Shown in pieces: positions 20,850 to 29,900 of a stretch of 38,507 bases of DNA. The stretch comes from Bacteroidales bacterium UBA3834. GTDB taxonomy: Bacteria > Bacteroidota > Bacteroidia > Bacteroidales > P3. A program made the translations under genes and the position numbers. How positions within the stretch are numbered: position 1 is the first letter of the stretch; every line of letters starts with the position of its first letter. The stretch spans positions 87,338 through 125,844 of the forward strand of contig DGIA01000033.1 in the NCBI GenBank assembly GCA_002392965.1, read 5' to 3'. The notes beneath the pieces are model-generated. The model made no database searches. It was not told the DNA's origin and saw only the letters and a list, made by a program, of their open reading frames with translations.

Positions 20850-22105
20850 CAGTATAACTGGTTTTTGGTGGCATCAAGCCTGATAAATACAAACAAAAGG
20901 AGGGAAAAGGCCAGTAGCGAGGAGCCTCCATAGGAGAAGAAGGGCAGGGGAATGCCGATAACGGGCACAAGTCCGAGCACCATGCCGACGTTGACGAATA
21001 GGTGCACGAAGAGAATGCTGGCCACGGAGTAGCCGTAGAAGCGTGAGAAAGAGGATCGCTGACGCTCGGCCATGTTGACGAGCCGCACAAGAAGCATCAC
21101 ATAGAGTGCTACGACAAGAGAGGAACCAATCCAGCCCCATTCTTCGCCAACGGTGCAGAAGATGAAGTCGGTGTGCTGTTCGGGGACAAAGTCGGCCTTG
21201 GTGAGAGTGCCGCGGAGGTAGCCTTTGCCGAAGAAGCCACCGCTACCGATGGCTATCTTGGATTGGTTGACATTATATCCTGACCCTTGCAAATCGACGG
21301 TTTTGCCGAGGAGTACATCAATGCGTTCGCGCTGATGGCTTTCTAGGACGTGGTTGAAGACAAAATCGACTGAGAAAACAAATGCAGTGCAGAGAACCAG
21401 TACACCGAAGGCTCGCCACCAGTCACGAGCGGTGCGCTTGTTGAGCCACACAAAGAGGTAGAGCACGGCGATGAGGACCAGGACGCCAAGTAGGATGTAC
21501 TTGTTGACCAGCAGTGCGAGGATGAAGAGCACGATGGCCACTACACCCACCACGAGGATGCTGCCCGACAGCCCTTCTCTAAAAAGGGGAAGGACGAAGG
21601 CAATGAAGACCAAAGCAGAGCCGGTGTCGTGCTGCAATAGTACAAGCCCCATGGGGATAAATACTATAGCGGCGGCTACCAGCTTGGTGCGGGGCTGTTT
21701 CCATTCCACGTCTATGGCAGACATGTATTTTGCCAAGGCCAGTGCGGTGGCGAATTTGGCGAATTCAGTGGGTTGGAAACGGAAACCACCGATATCAATC
21801 CACGATTTGCCTCCGTTGACTGTGACTGCCAGGAATAGAGTTACTACCAGCAATCCCAGTACCAGGATATAGATGGGGTAGGCAGCGTTGGAGAAAAATC
21901 GGGGCTCGCTGAGGAGAATGACTGTCACGGTGACTACGGTGACGGCTATCCATATCAGTTGTTTGCCATGGAAGGTGCCGAAGTTGAACAAGGAGGTGTG
22001 GTCGCCGCTGTAGGTGGCAGAGTAAATGTTGAGCAGGCCGAACAGGGTCAGTACCGCCCACAAGACCACAGTCCACCAATCTATTTTTATGTGCTCTTGG
22101 TACAT
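20849..22105 (-). CDS. rodA: Rod-shape-determining glycosyltransferase RodA
   Basis: SEDS-family peptidoglycan polymerase of the inner membrane, partner of PBP2 in elongation. The start at 22105 (MYQEHIKIDWW) gives 418 residues and about ten membrane segments. Family motifs are GGFRFQPTEFAKFATALALAKY, GMVLGLVPVIGIPLPFFSYGGSSLLA and GKGYLRGTLTKADFVPEQHTDFIF. It overlaps mrdA by TGATG at its start and clpX at its end, so the three genes form one translationally coupled unit. Upstream in-frame codons lie within mrdA and are not used. Confidence 0.95.
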   Translation of the reverse strand: MYQEHIKIDWWTVVLWAVLTLFGLLNIYSATYSGDHTSLFNFGTFHGKQLIWIAVTVVTVTVILLSEPRFFSNAAYPIYILVLGLLVVTLFLAVTVNGGKSWIDIGGFRFQPTEFAKFATALALAKYMSAIDVEWKQPRTKLVAAAIVFIPMGLVLLQHDTGSALVFIAFVLPLFREGLSGSILVVGVVAIVLFILALLVNKYILLGVLVLIAVLYLFVWLNKRTARDWWRAFGVLVLCTAFVFSVDFVFNHVLESHQRERIDVLLGKTVDLQGSGYNVNQSKIAIGSGGFFGKGYLRGTLTKADFVPEQHTDFIFCTVGEEWGWIGSSLVVALYVMLLVRLVNMAERQRSSFSRFYGYSVASILFVHLFVNVGMVLGLVPVIGIPLPFFSYGGSSLLAFSLLLFVFIRLDATKNQLY

Positions 22106-23958
22106 CACTTCTTCTTTTTCACCCTGCGGGTGAGAGGCAGTTTCTGGCAGGGGTTGATTTCTCGATACATTTTCTCCACGTCTTTGCGTTTTACCTCTCC
22201 GTTGAGGTATCTCTCCACGAGGAGGCCGGCGATGGGAGCTGCCCAGGTGCCGCCACCGCCTTGGGCGTTCTCCACATAAACAGCCAGGGCTATCTTGGGA
22301 TTGTCCTTTGGGGCGAAGCAAATAAAAACAGAGTGGTCGTTCCCGTAGTTCTCTGCAGTGCCGGTCTTTCCGCAGATGTCGAGTCCGTCAACACGTGCAC
22401 GACGGGCTGTGCCGCCAGCCACGTGGACTACATCGTACATACCAGCCGCAGCGATGTCAAAGTATTTAGGGTCGATGCCGGTTTCATGGCGGGTGGTATA
22501 TTCCTCGTTGCGGACAGAGTCGGGACCGTAGAATCGCACCAGATGAGGGGTGATGTAGTATCCGCGGTTGGCTACAATGGCGGCAAGGTTGGCCATTTGG
22601 ATGGGTACTACGGTGACTTCGCCTTGGCCGATGGAATTGGAGTAGATGGTGGAGAAGGCCCATCGTTCGCGGCCATACCAGCGGTTGTAGTAGGCGGTGT
22701 CCGGAATATTGCCCTTGGAAAGACCACTTTTGGGCAGGTCGATATCAAGCTTCTGTCCGAATCCGAACCGTAGCATGTACTCGCGCCATACGGTCAGACC
22801 GTACTGTGAGTCTTTGTAGATACTCTTGTATTTTCCCTGCTGGATGACTCGTCGATAGACCTGATAGAAATAGGGATTACAACTCATTTTGATGGCCTCC
22901 TGTACTGAACGTGCAGAGGGGTGGTTATGGCAGCCTACAAGGCTTTTGTCGCAGACAAAGCCTGTGTTGGGAGTGATGACGCCCAGATCTAGGGCCACCA
23001 TCGACTGTGCCACCTTGAAGATGGAACCGGGGGGGTACTGGCCCATGAGAGCACGATTAAGCATGGGTTTGGCAAGGTCAGCGTTGAGTATCTTGTAATT
23101 CTCTCCACGAATGCGTCCGACAAGCAAGTTGGGGTCGTAGCAAGGAGCCGAGACCATAGCCAGCACTTCGCCGGATGAAGGTTCAATGGCCACCACACAG
23201 CCACGCTTGTTGGCCATTAGGTCCTCGGCATACTGTTGTAAGTCGGCATCGAGGGTGGTGTAGAGGTTGCAGCCCTCTATAGGCAGGGTGTCGAGTTCCC
23301 CGTTGCGATAGGGCCCTACCTCGCGGTTGTGCACGTCCACATGCATGATTTTCTTGCCTTTCACACCCCGTAGTACTTCTTCGTAGCTCTTCTCGAGTCC
23401 GCTTTTCCCGATGTAGTCGCCTTGTTTGTAATAGGGGTCGCGATCCAGGTCGGACTGATCTACCTCGCCCACATAACCGAGTACTTGTGCCGCGATAGGG
23501 CGGTCATAGATGCGGAGGGTGCGCTGGGAGATATAGAAACCCTTGAAACGGAACATCTTGTTCTCGAATTTGGCATATTCCTCCTTTGAGATTTGCTTCA
23601 TGAAGATAGAGGCGGCATAGGGGGAGTATTTGGCGGCTTTGCGCATACGCTCGTTGAAATCGTCGAGGGTGATGCCCAAAGATTGGCAGAAATAAGCTGT
23701 GTCGAGGCCTTTGGCCATGCGAGGAATGACCATTAGGTCATAAACAGCCTCGTTGTGCACTAGCAATTCTCCATTGCGGTCGTAGATGAATCCGCGTGCC
23801 GGATATTGGGTAACGTTGCGCAATGATTGCTGGCGGGCCAGGTCACGGTATTTGGGATTGAAGAGTTGAAGCATGGCGAGGCGCCCTATAAAAAGGACAC
23901 CTACGGCGATGAAAATCAATTTCACCACGTGGCTTCTATCGGCGTAGCGGTTCGACAT
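22105..23958 (-). CDS. mrdA: Penicillin-binding protein 2
   Basis: Class B transpeptidase that cross-links wall made by RodA. 617 residues: one N-terminal membrane anchor (about 12-30), a dimerisation domain starting QYPARGFIYDRNGELL, then the transpeptidase domain. Active-site motifs are visible: SxxK at Ser312 (GSIFK), SxN in the SNSIGQGEVTV segment and KTG in CGKTGTAENYG. The basic tail (RRVKKKK) is cytoplasm-like but harmless. The usual mreBCD genes are not directly upstream; an ECF sigma gene diverges instead. A C7 run overlaps the codons just before the active-site serine. Confidence 0.96.
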   Translation of the reverse strand: MSNRYADRSHVVKLIFIAVGVLFIGRLAMLQLFNPKYRDLARQQSLRNVTQYPARGFIYDRNGELLVHNEAVYDLMVIPRMAKGLDTAYFCQSLGITLDDFNERMRKAAKYSPYAASIFMKQISKEEYAKFENKMFRFKGFYISQRTLRIYDRPIAAQVLGYVGEVDQSDLDRDPYYKQGDYIGKSGLEKSYEEVLRGVKGKKIMHVDVHNREVGPYRNGELDTLPIEGCNLYTTLDADLQQYAEDLMANKRGCVVAIEPSSGEVLAMVSAPCYDPNLLVGRIRGENYKILNADLAKPMLNRALMGQYPPGSIFKVAQSMVALDLGVITPNTGFVCDKSLVGCHNHPSARSVQEAIKMSCNPYFYQVYRRVIQQGKYKSIYKDSQYGLTVWREYMLRFGFGQKLDIDLPKSGLSKGNIPDTAYYNRWYGRERWAFSTIYSNSIGQGEVTVVPIQMANLAAIVANRGYYITPHLVRFYGPDSVRNEEYTTRHETGIDPKYFDIAAAGMYDVVHVAGGTARRARVDGLDICGKTGTAENYGNDHSVFICFAPKDNPKIALAVYVENAQGGGGTWAAPIAGLLVERYLNGEVKRKDVEKMYREINPCQKLPLTRRVKKKK

Positions 23959-24049
23959 GAATCATTTCATAACGAAAATTCAAGACAATTATTGTACGTT
24001 TGGAAAGAAAAGTTGACTTATTAAAATTTTATAAAAAAAAGTGTTTTGA

Positions 24050-24079
24050 TTTGCATATTAAAAAAAATGTGTAATTTTG
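24050..24079 (+). promoter_or_regulatory. Promoter of the ECF sigma gene
   Basis: TTTG at 24050-24053 and TAATTTTG at 24072-24079, separated by 18 bp, match the Bacteroidota housekeeping promoter. Transcription would start near 24086, giving a 70-nt leader. The surrounding gap (23959-24156) is AT-rich and must also hold the mrdA promoter, which I could not locate. Confidence 0.7.
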
Positions 24080-24156
24080 CAGCCGATTTGATGTAGAACA
24101 AAAACAAAATATATCGAGGCAGAAGTATCAGTTTTAACCCCAAACCGTAAAGGAAT

Positions 24157-24750
24157 ATGACGGACGTAAAGACCAAACAACTGACGGATAACGAGCTGAT
24201 TGTACGCTATCGCGAGGGCGATTCCTCCTGCTTTGAGGTATTGTTGGAACGCTATCAGGCCAAGGTCTATGGATACATCTTCTCGGTGGTCAAGGACAAG
24301 GAAACGGCCGACGATATCTTCCAGGACACGTTCTACAAGGTAGTCGTCACCATTAATTCGGATCAGTACAAAGACGAAAACAAATTTGTCCATTGGGTGA
24401 TGCGTATCGCGCACAATCTCATTGTGGATCACTTCCGACGGAATAATAAAATGCCGTTGGTGCCCAATCGCCCCGAGAGTGATATCCTTGACAGTCTGAA
24501 GTTTCCCGATGACAATGCCGAGCATGTCATCATCAAGAAACAGACTGGTCAGAACATACGCAAATTAGTCAAGATGCTGCCGCCTGAACAACGGCGTGTG
24601 GTAATTTTGCGCCACTATGGCAAGTGTGACTTCAAGGACATAGCCGCCCGTACGGGTGTGAGTATCAACACCGCCCTTGGCCGTATGCGCTATGCCATCA
24701 TTAACCTGCGTCGTCTGGCCAAGGAAAACAACATGTATATTGAACTTTAG
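24157..24750 (+). CDS. ECF-type RNA polymerase sigma factor
   Basis: A 197-residue alternative sigma factor. Region 2 (about 25-95) contains the core-binding and -10 recognition helices, with FEVLLERYQAKVYGYIFSVVKD and ADDIFQDTFYKV; region 4 (about 130-185) has the helix-turn-helix LPPEQRRVVILRHYGKCDFKDIAARTGVSINTALGRMRYAI. No anti-sigma gene follows: the next element is a strong terminator. It diverges from the mrdA-rodA-clpX unit. Its regulon cannot be read from sequence. Sigma factors of this kind control type IX secretion genes in Porphyromonas (SigP), but I cannot say that this is the ortholog. Confidence 0.93.
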   Translation: MTDVKTKQLTDNELIVRYREGDSSCFEVLLERYQAKVYGYIFSVVKDKETADDIFQDTFYKVVVTINSDQYKDENKFVHWVMRIAHNLIVDHFRRNNKMPLVPNRPESDILDSLKFPDDNAEHVIIKKQTGQNIRKLVKMLPPEQRRVVILRHYGKCDFKDIAARTGVSINTALGRMRYAIINLRRLAKENNMYIEL

Positions 24751-24777
24751 CAGGCTCTAAAATTTAGTACGGAAACC

Positions 24778-24823
24778 AAAACAGACGTTTCTTGTGTTCA
24801 TCAGTGCACGAAACGTCTGTTTT
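24778..24823 (+). terminator. Strong terminator after the ECF sigma gene
   Basis: A 14-bp perfect stem with arms AAAACAGACGTTTC and GAAACGTCTGTTTT encloses an 18-nt loop, 27 nt after the stop codon. The 3' arm ends in TTTT, so it has the form of an intrinsic terminator. Confidence 0.85.
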
Positions 24824-24946
24824 CATTATAGCTATCCGGTTAACGGCCTCCTTGGGTGATATTGACCGCTGTACAATCATTTCTTGTGGTAAAAAGTTTC
24901 TTTCTCAAAGGCAATACTTTCGACATTACTCCGTTATAAGAAGTTG

Positions 24947-25690
24947 ATGATTTCAAAGATCAAACTCAAGGAACTGGCAGCCTACCGTTTGCAGAAACGT
25001 TGCGACGAGGAGGCGGTTTTTGTTGTCGAAGGACCTAAGATGGCTGCCGAGGCGATTGCCTCCGGTGCGTCCATCCGTACGGTGTGTGCCACTCGTGAAT
25101 GGATGCTGGCGAACGGTGAGTGGCGGATGGCGAGCGGTGAGTTCTATGAGGTGTCGCAAACCGAGTTGGAGCGACTTTCCGGCCAGAAAAATCCTAATCA
25201 AGTATGGATGCTGGTAGAACGAAGAATGGAGAATGGAAAACAACGAGCGGAGGACGGAAAGTTGGTGCTGGCCTTGGATCATATCCAGGATCCGGGTAAT
25301 ATGGGTACGTTGATGCGTACGGCCGACTGGTTTGGAGTGCGCCATATCGTGTGTAGCCACGATACAGTCGGTTGCTTCAATCCCAAGGTGGTGCAGGCCA
25401 CCATGGGGGCCATCTTCCGCACATGGGTCGAATATGTGGATTTGCCGCAATGGCTAGCCTCCTGCGGTATGCCCGTCTATGGAGCCTCGCTGCACGGAGA
25501 ACCGTTAAAGGCGGACAATAAGTTGCATAGACAGGGGGTACTGCTCATTGGTAACGAGAGTCGTGGCATCAGTCCCGAGGCTATGGCCGCCGTCACTCAC
25601 CCTGTGCTTATTCCCAATCTCGGCGGTACCGCCGAAAGCCTCAACGCCAGTGTGGCGGCAGGTATATTGATATATGAATTAATGAGATAG
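24947..25690 (+). CDS. SpoU/TrmH-family RNA 2'-O-methyltransferase
   Basis: A 247-residue SPOUT-class methyltransferase, probably acting on rRNA or tRNA ribose. ATG at 24947 is chosen over the TTG one codon earlier. The N-terminal substrate-binding domain (about 1-90, EEAVFVVEGPKMAAEAI) precedes the SPOUT domain with LALDHIQDPGNMGTLMRTADWFGV, LLIGNESRGIS and IPNLGGTAESLNASVAAGILIYE, the three family motifs. Two pieces do not belong to the family: about residues 50-66 (Trp/Met/Gly/Glu-rich) and about 91-105. Both are coded by heptamer repeats and both lie in linkers. The gene heads a tight run with thiL, pcm and gldD. Confidence 0.92.
   Translation: MISKIKLKELAAYRLQKRCDEEAVFVVEGPKMAAEAIASGASIRTVCATREWMLANGEWRMASGEFYEVSQTELERLSGQKNPNQVWMLVERRMENGKQRAEDGKLVLALDHIQDPGNMGTLMRTADWFGVRHIVCSHDTVGCFNPKVVQATMGAIFRTWVEYVDLPQWLASCGMPVYGASLHGEPLKADNKLHRQGVLLIGNESRGISPEAMAAVTHPVLIPNLGGTAESLNASVAAGILIYELMR
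25094..25142. repeat. In-frame 7-bp repeats, first array, SpoU gene
   Basis: Seven heptamers in register: CGTGAAT, GGATGCT, GGCGAAC, GGTGAGT, GGCGGAT, GGCGAGC, GGTGAGT. Three heptamers make a 21-bp higher repeat, giving the doubled peptide WMLANGE / WRMASGE at about residues 52-65. Confidence 0.85.
25217..25258. repeat. In-frame 7-bp repeats, second array, SpoU gene
   Basis: Six heptamers: GAACGAA, GAATGGA, GAATGGA, AAACAAC, GAGCGGA, GGACGGA. They give the peptides RRMENGK / QRAEDGK (about residues 92-105) just before the LALDHIQDPGN motif. Confidence 0.85.
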
Positions 25691-25693
25691 ACT

Positions 25694-26728
25694 ATGGAAC
25701 AACTTCAATACCAAGAAGGAAGAACAGAGATAAGCCAAATGGGCAAGGTGGCGCTGGTGGAACGCCTGACCGACGGCACCGCCTGTCAGGGTGACGATTG
25801 TGCCGTCATCGATGGCACAGGCAATCGGCTGACCCTCATTAACACCCAGACATTGGTTGAGGGGGTGAACTTCGACATGACATATACCCCACTGAAGCAT
25901 CTGGGCTACAAGGCAGTCGCTGTCGCCATCAGCAATATTGCCGCCATGAATGGCACCCCGCATCAAGTGCTGGTCTCGGTGGCTGTGAGTAATCGCTATT
26001 CTGTTGAGGCACTCGACGAACTATACGCCGGCATACGCCTGTGCTGTGAACGTTACCATGCCGATTTGGTCGGTGGCGAAACTGGCACATCGCGTGCCGG
26101 CATGGTGCTTACGGTGACTGCCGTAGGCGATGTGGAACGGGATTGTGTTGCCTATCGCCACGGAGCCTCTCATAACGATTTGATTTGCTGTACTGGCGAC
26201 CTTGGAAGCGCCTACGCTGGACTGCTGGTGCTGGAACGTGAGAAGGTGACCTACCAAGCCAACCCTGATTTCCAGCCCGACCTCGATGGTTACGATTATG
26301 TCCTCGAGCGGTTCCTCAAACCAGAACCCCGCTTGGACATTGTGAAGAAACTGGCGACCGCCGCGGTGGTGCCCACGTCGATGATTGATGTCAGCCGTGG
26401 CTTGGCCGATGCGTTGCTGCACCTCTGCCGTGCTTCACACTGCGGATGCGAGGTCTATGAGGAGCACCTCCCCATCGACTACCAGACCTCGCGAGTCTGT
26501 TCCGAGATGAGCAAGAACATGTTACCTGTCAGTTGCGCCCTCAACGGCGGCGAAGACTATGAACTGCTCTTCACCGTCAACCAGAAAGACTACGACAAGA
26601 TAAAGGACATGGAGGGTGTACACATCATCGGCTATGCCACCGAGGAACACATGCCCACCGTCATGGTGACACCGCAGAACACCACAATCACCCTGCGCGC
26701 CCAGGCATTTCAAGGACTGGAAGAATGA
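25694..26728 (+). CDS. thiL: Thiamine-monophosphate kinase
   Basis: Phosphorylates thiamine monophosphate to the active cofactor, thiamine diphosphate. 344 residues. The ATP- and metal-binding N-terminal region is recognisable: GDDCAVID, LINTQTLVEGVNFDM, LGYKAVAVAISNIAAMNGTP and DLVGGETGTS; GGEDYELLFTV is the C-terminal family motif. Starts 3 nt after the SpoU-type gene and overlaps pcm by ATGA. No other thiamine gene or TPP riboswitch is nearby. Confidence 0.95.
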   Translation: MEQLQYQEGRTEISQMGKVALVERLTDGTACQGDDCAVIDGTGNRLTLINTQTLVEGVNFDMTYTPLKHLGYKAVAVAISNIAAMNGTPHQVLVSVAVSNRYSVEALDELYAGIRLCCERYHADLVGGETGTSRAGMVLTVTAVGDVERDCVAYRHGASHNDLICCTGDLGSAYAGLLVLEREKVTYQANPDFQPDLDGYDYVLERFLKPEPRLDIVKKLATAAVVPTSMIDVSRGLADALLHLCRASHCGCEVYEEHLPIDYQTSRVCSEMSKNMLPVSCALNGGEDYELLFTVNQKDYDKIKDMEGVHIIGYATEEHMPTVMVTPQNTTITLRAQAFQGLEE

Positions 26729-27375
26729 ACTGCATAGACACCTACAAGCATAAAGGTCTCCGACAGCAGATGGTCGATAAACTGCGTGCCAAAGGCATCA
26801 GCGACGAATCCGTGCTGCAGGCCATGAACGAGGTGCCGCGCCATTTCTTCCTCGACAGCGCCCTTGACAGCCTGGCCTACGAGGACCAGGCACTCAAGAT
26901 AGGCTGCGAACAGACCATCTCCCACCCCTCCACCGTGGCCATGCAAAGCCAACTGCTCTCGGTCAAGCCCTCGATGAAGGTGCTTGAGATAGGTACCGGA
27001 AGCGGCTACCAGACGGCTATCCTCTGCCGCCTCGGTGCCAAAGTCTTCACCATCGAACGGCAGAAAGGACTCTATGACCAGACCAGCAAGTTGCTTCGCG
27101 AATTGGGCTATCGTGCCCAGTGCTTCCTCGGCGACGGCTACCAAGGCCTCACCGGAAGCTACGACCGCATCATCGTCACCTGCGGCGCCCCCGAGATACC
27201 CGACGCCTTGATGCGCCAACTCAAGACTGGCGGCATCATGGTCATCCCCCTCGGCGACGGCGAGCAGGAGATGCTGCGCATCACGAAAAACGGCGAACGG
27301 CACGAGGAGTGGCAGATAGAGAAGTTCGGCACCTACAGCTTCGTACCCATGTTGAATGGAAAGGCAATGAAATGA
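26725..27375 (+). CDS. pcm: Protein-L-isoaspartate O-methyltransferase
   Basis: Repairs isomerised Asp/Asn residues in damaged proteins using SAM. 216 residues, the usual size. Family markers are VPRHFFLDSALDSLAYEDQALKIGCEQTISHPSTVAMQSQLL near the N-terminus, the SAM loop VLEIGTGSGYQTAIL, and GSYDRIIVTCGAPEIPDALMRQLK. Its start overlaps the thiL stop and its stop overlaps the gldD start, both as ATGA. Confidence 0.96.
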   Translation: MNCIDTYKHKGLRQQMVDKLRAKGISDESVLQAMNEVPRHFFLDSALDSLAYEDQALKIGCEQTISHPSTVAMQSQLLSVKPSMKVLEIGTGSGYQTAILCRLGAKVFTIERQKGLYDQTSKLLRELGYRAQCFLGDGYQGLTGSYDRIIVTCGAPEIPDALMRQLKTGGIMVIPLGDGEQEMLRITKNGERHEEWQIEKFGTYSFVPMLNGKAMK

Positions 27376-28037
27376 AACGATTGTTCATCATTATCGCGGC
27401 GGCCGGCTGTCTGTTGTCTGCCTGCCGCAACGACTACACGCCCAAGCCGTATGCCTACCTGCGTATCGACTTGCCGGAACACAACTACTGGCTCGTTGAC
27501 ACCCTGCCGACGAGTATCGATGGACAAACCCTGCCAGGCGTCGTGCTCCCGTTCCTCTTCGAGGCCAACGACAGTGCCGAACTGACACTCAAGAAACCGC
27601 GCCAAGTGGTTGCCTTCAGGGCCAACGGAAGCGTCAAGCCCGACCGACTCAAATACGACGAGGTGTGGCTCGACATCAACTACCCGCGATGGAACGGCGT
27701 GGTGTTCCTCACCTACCACCGCATGCACGGCCCCGACGACCTGCGGGGTGAAGTCGATTCCTCGATGAGATTCCTCGAACAGCACTACCAAGTCGCCACA
27801 GGTGTCGAAGAGCAGGGCTACGAAGACCCGGAGCACAAGGTCTATGGTACGGTTTATTATCTGAAGGGGCGCAAGGTGGCCTCCACCTGCCAGTTCTGGC
27901 TAACCGACAGCAACAGCCACTACCTGCGCGGAGCCCTCTATCTCAACCATGTCCCTAATAATGATTCGCTCGCGCCTGTAATCAATTATATACAGGCAGA
28001 TATCGAGCACTTTGTCGAAACCCTTCGCTGGCGGTAG
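27372..28037 (+). CDS. gldD: Gliding motility lipoprotein GldD
   Basis: A 221-residue lipoprotein. The signal peptide ends in the lipobox LLSAC (Cys18), so it should be anchored in a membrane. The GldD family pattern runs through the whole mature part: NDYTPKPYAYLRIDLPEHNY at the start, VWLDINYPRWNGVVFLTYHR, KVYGTVYYLKGRKVASTCQFWLTDSNSHYLRGALYLNHVPNNDSLAPVI and the RW ending. GldD is needed for stability and assembly of the type IX secretion/gliding machine in Flavobacterium. The start at 27372 (ATGA overlap with pcm) is well supported. No other gld gene is adjacent; a PorE-like gene lies 8 kb away. Confidence 0.93.
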   Translation: MKRLFIIIAAAGCLLSACRNDYTPKPYAYLRIDLPEHNYWLVDTLPTSIDGQTLPGVVLPFLFEANDSAELTLKKPRQVVAFRANGSVKPDRLKYDEVWLDINYPRWNGVVFLTYHRMHGPDDLRGEVDSSMRFLEQHYQVATGVEEQGYEDPEHKVYGTVYYLKGRKVASTCQFWLTDSNSHYLRGALYLNHVPNNDSLAPVINYIQADIEHFVETLRWR

Positions 28038-28063
28038 TGCAGCTGCATCCGCCGGGCATTGGG

Positions 28064-29776
28064 TTAATCGTCGGCGTGCTTGCGGCTGCTGTCGATAGCC
28101 TCGGATACGTTGATGACATAGTCGCCCAGCTTCTCGTACAGTGCGTAGAGACTACTGTAGGCATTGCCGATGGCATAGTCATAGACGCCCAGCTTCAGTG
28201 CGTCGAGGTGCTGTGCGCGCAGACGGTCGCGGTAGGCGTTGATTTCGTGTTCGGCGGCATAGGCGGCGTCGAGATCCACGTGGTCGTAGTCGTGCAGGTT
28301 GCTGTCCATCACGTTCAATGCATTTTGCACCAACTCGCTCATGTGCGACAGGTTTGCATTCAATCCTGCGTCGAAGTGCACGGCATCCTCGCGCTTGGTC
28401 TGGCGGGTCATGGCGATCTGGTAGATTGTGTCGCCGATGCTCTCCAGGTTGTCGATGATGCGCAGCATGGTGCTGATGCGCTCGGAGCCATGTTCCGAGA
28501 TGTCTCCTGAGCCTACCTTGGTGAGGAACTTCGATATTTCCATCTCCATGCGGTCGGTGATGCCTTCGTACTTGGCAATGCGCTCCATAATGCTGTTGAA
28601 TTCTTCGTCCTTGTTGGCTGTCCGCAGGCCCGGAAGGAAGGTGTACATGCGGAGCACCCGTTTCGAGAATTCTTCAATCTCGCTCTTGGCACTCTGCAAG
28701 TTAAGCTCGGCAGTGCTGAGCAGGTTGGGCTCGAGGTAGGTCAGGCGGAATTCTTCCTCACCGTCTTCCTTCTTGTCGGGCACCATCCACGTGACAATCT
28801 TCTCAATCTGGGGAATGAGGAAGGCCAGAATGATGGTGGTGACCACATTGAAGAGGGTATGGAAGACAGTGATGGCTAGCGGGATAAGTGGTATGGTGGG
28901 GAGCAGGTGGTCGAGTTGCTCGCTGATGGCCATCACACCGTTGCAAATGGGGTAGAACGGAATGAGGAAGAGAATGGCACCTGCCACGTTGAACACCAGA
29001 TGGGCTCGGGCGGTGCGCTTGCCGGTGGTGCCGGTGGTCATGGCTACCACCTGGGCCGTCAGCGTGGTGCCGAGGTTCTGTCCGATCACCAGAGCCATCG
29101 ACGTGGGGAAGTCTATCCACCCTTGGCTGGCCATCAGCAGTATGACGGCCGTCATGGCCGACGAGGTCTGTAGAATGATGCAGAGGATGGCACCCACCAC
29201 AATGAACAGCAGAACAGACCAGTATCCCCATTGACCCAAGGAGGCGATGGAGTGGGCTACATTCTCGTCGAGCGGCGGCACCGAGTCGCCCATCAAGCCC
29301 AGGCCGAGAATGAGCAGCGCCAGGCCGATGATGGTCTGGCCGAGGTACTGCATTTTGTTCTTCTTGCTGAAAATGAAGAACAAACTGATGGCGGCGATAA
29401 TCATCGGCATCAGGGGCACCTTCTCTTCTCCGCCACCGCCACCCAGGCCGAAGAGGGTGATAATCCAGGCAGTGACCGTGGTGCCGATGTTGGCACCCAT
29501 CACCACGGCGATGGCTCCTCCCAGGGTCAGCAGGCCCGCACCCGCGAAGCCCACCGTCATCACGGTGGTGGCCGTCGAACTTTGGATGATGGCCGTCACA
29601 CCCGTGCCGGCCAGAATGCCGCTCAGCGGCTTGCCGGTAACCTTGGTGAGGATGTGGCGCAAACGCGAACCCGCGTACTTCTGCAGGCCCTCGCTCATCA
29701 GTTTCATAGCAAACAGGAAGATGGCCAGTGCACCTGCCAACTTCAAGATAACCAATAGAATATTCTGTATATCCAT
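28064..29776 (-). CDS. Na/Pi cotransporter family protein with PhoU-like tail
   Basis: A 570-residue inner-membrane protein from ATG 29776 (MDIQNILLVIL). The N-terminal half has about eight to nine membrane segments with the two signature repeats of the Na/Pi cotransporter family: IIQSSTATTVMTVG and ILQTSSAMTAVILLMA. The C-terminal 200 residues (after about 345) are soluble helices resembling PhoU. The architecture matches the bacterial NptA/YjbB-like group, likely moving phosphate. An ATG at 29806 would add ten charged residues and falls in the promoter, so it is rejected. Convergent with gldD, with a 26-bp gap. Confidence 0.92.
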   Translation of the reverse strand: MDIQNILLVILKLAGALAIFLFAMKLMSEGLQKYAGSRLRHILTKVTGKPLSGILAGTGVTAIIQSSTATTVMTVGFAGAGLLTLGGAIAVVMGANIGTTVTAWIITLFGLGGGGGEEKVPLMPMIIAAISLFFIFSKKNKMQYLGQTIIGLALLILGLGLMGDSVPPLDENVAHSIASLGQWGYWSVLLFIVVGAILCIILQTSSAMTAVILLMASQGWIDFPTSMALVIGQNLGTTLTAQVVAMTTGTTGKRTARAHLVFNVAGAILFLIPFYPICNGVMAISEQLDHLLPTIPLIPLAITVFHTLFNVVTTIILAFLIPQIEKIVTWMVPDKKEDGEEEFRLTYLEPNLLSTAELNLQSAKSEIEEFSKRVLRMYTFLPGLRTANKDEEFNSIMERIAKYEGITDRMEMEISKFLTKVGSGDISEHGSERISTMLRIIDNLESIGDTIYQIAMTRQTKREDAVHFDAGLNANLSHMSELVQNALNVMDSNLHDYDHVDLDAAYAAEHEINAYRDRLRAQHLDALKLGVYDYAIGNAYSSLYALYEKLGDYVINVSEAIDSSRKHADD

Positions 29777-29803
29777 GTCTTTTTCTATATCTTTTTGACG
29801 CTG

Positions 29804-29811
29804 CAAAGGTA
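29804..29811 (-). promoter_or_regulatory. Predicted -7 box of the Na/Pi cotransporter gene
   Basis: On the minus strand TACCTTTG followed by C matches the TAnnTTTG consensus. Transcription would start near 29797, about 20 nt before the ATG. No TTTG is seen 19-20 nt upstream. Confidence 0.65.
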
Positions 29812-29900
29812 CGCAGGTTCGTGTTACGGAATTGTTACGTTTTTGTTAAGTTTTTCCTTGTTTTTGTATTTGTTTGATATTCAATACTTCCCATATAGTC

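Noticed and set aside
24157..24750. Assigning the ECF sigma factor as SigP, regulator of type IX secretion
   Set aside because: Many Bacteroidales have several similar ECF factors and I cannot distinguish them by eye; proximity to gldD and the PorE-like gene is not enough.
25600..25694. TPP riboswitch before thiL
   Set aside because: There are only 3 bp between the preceding gene and thiL, and no THI-box sequence is present.
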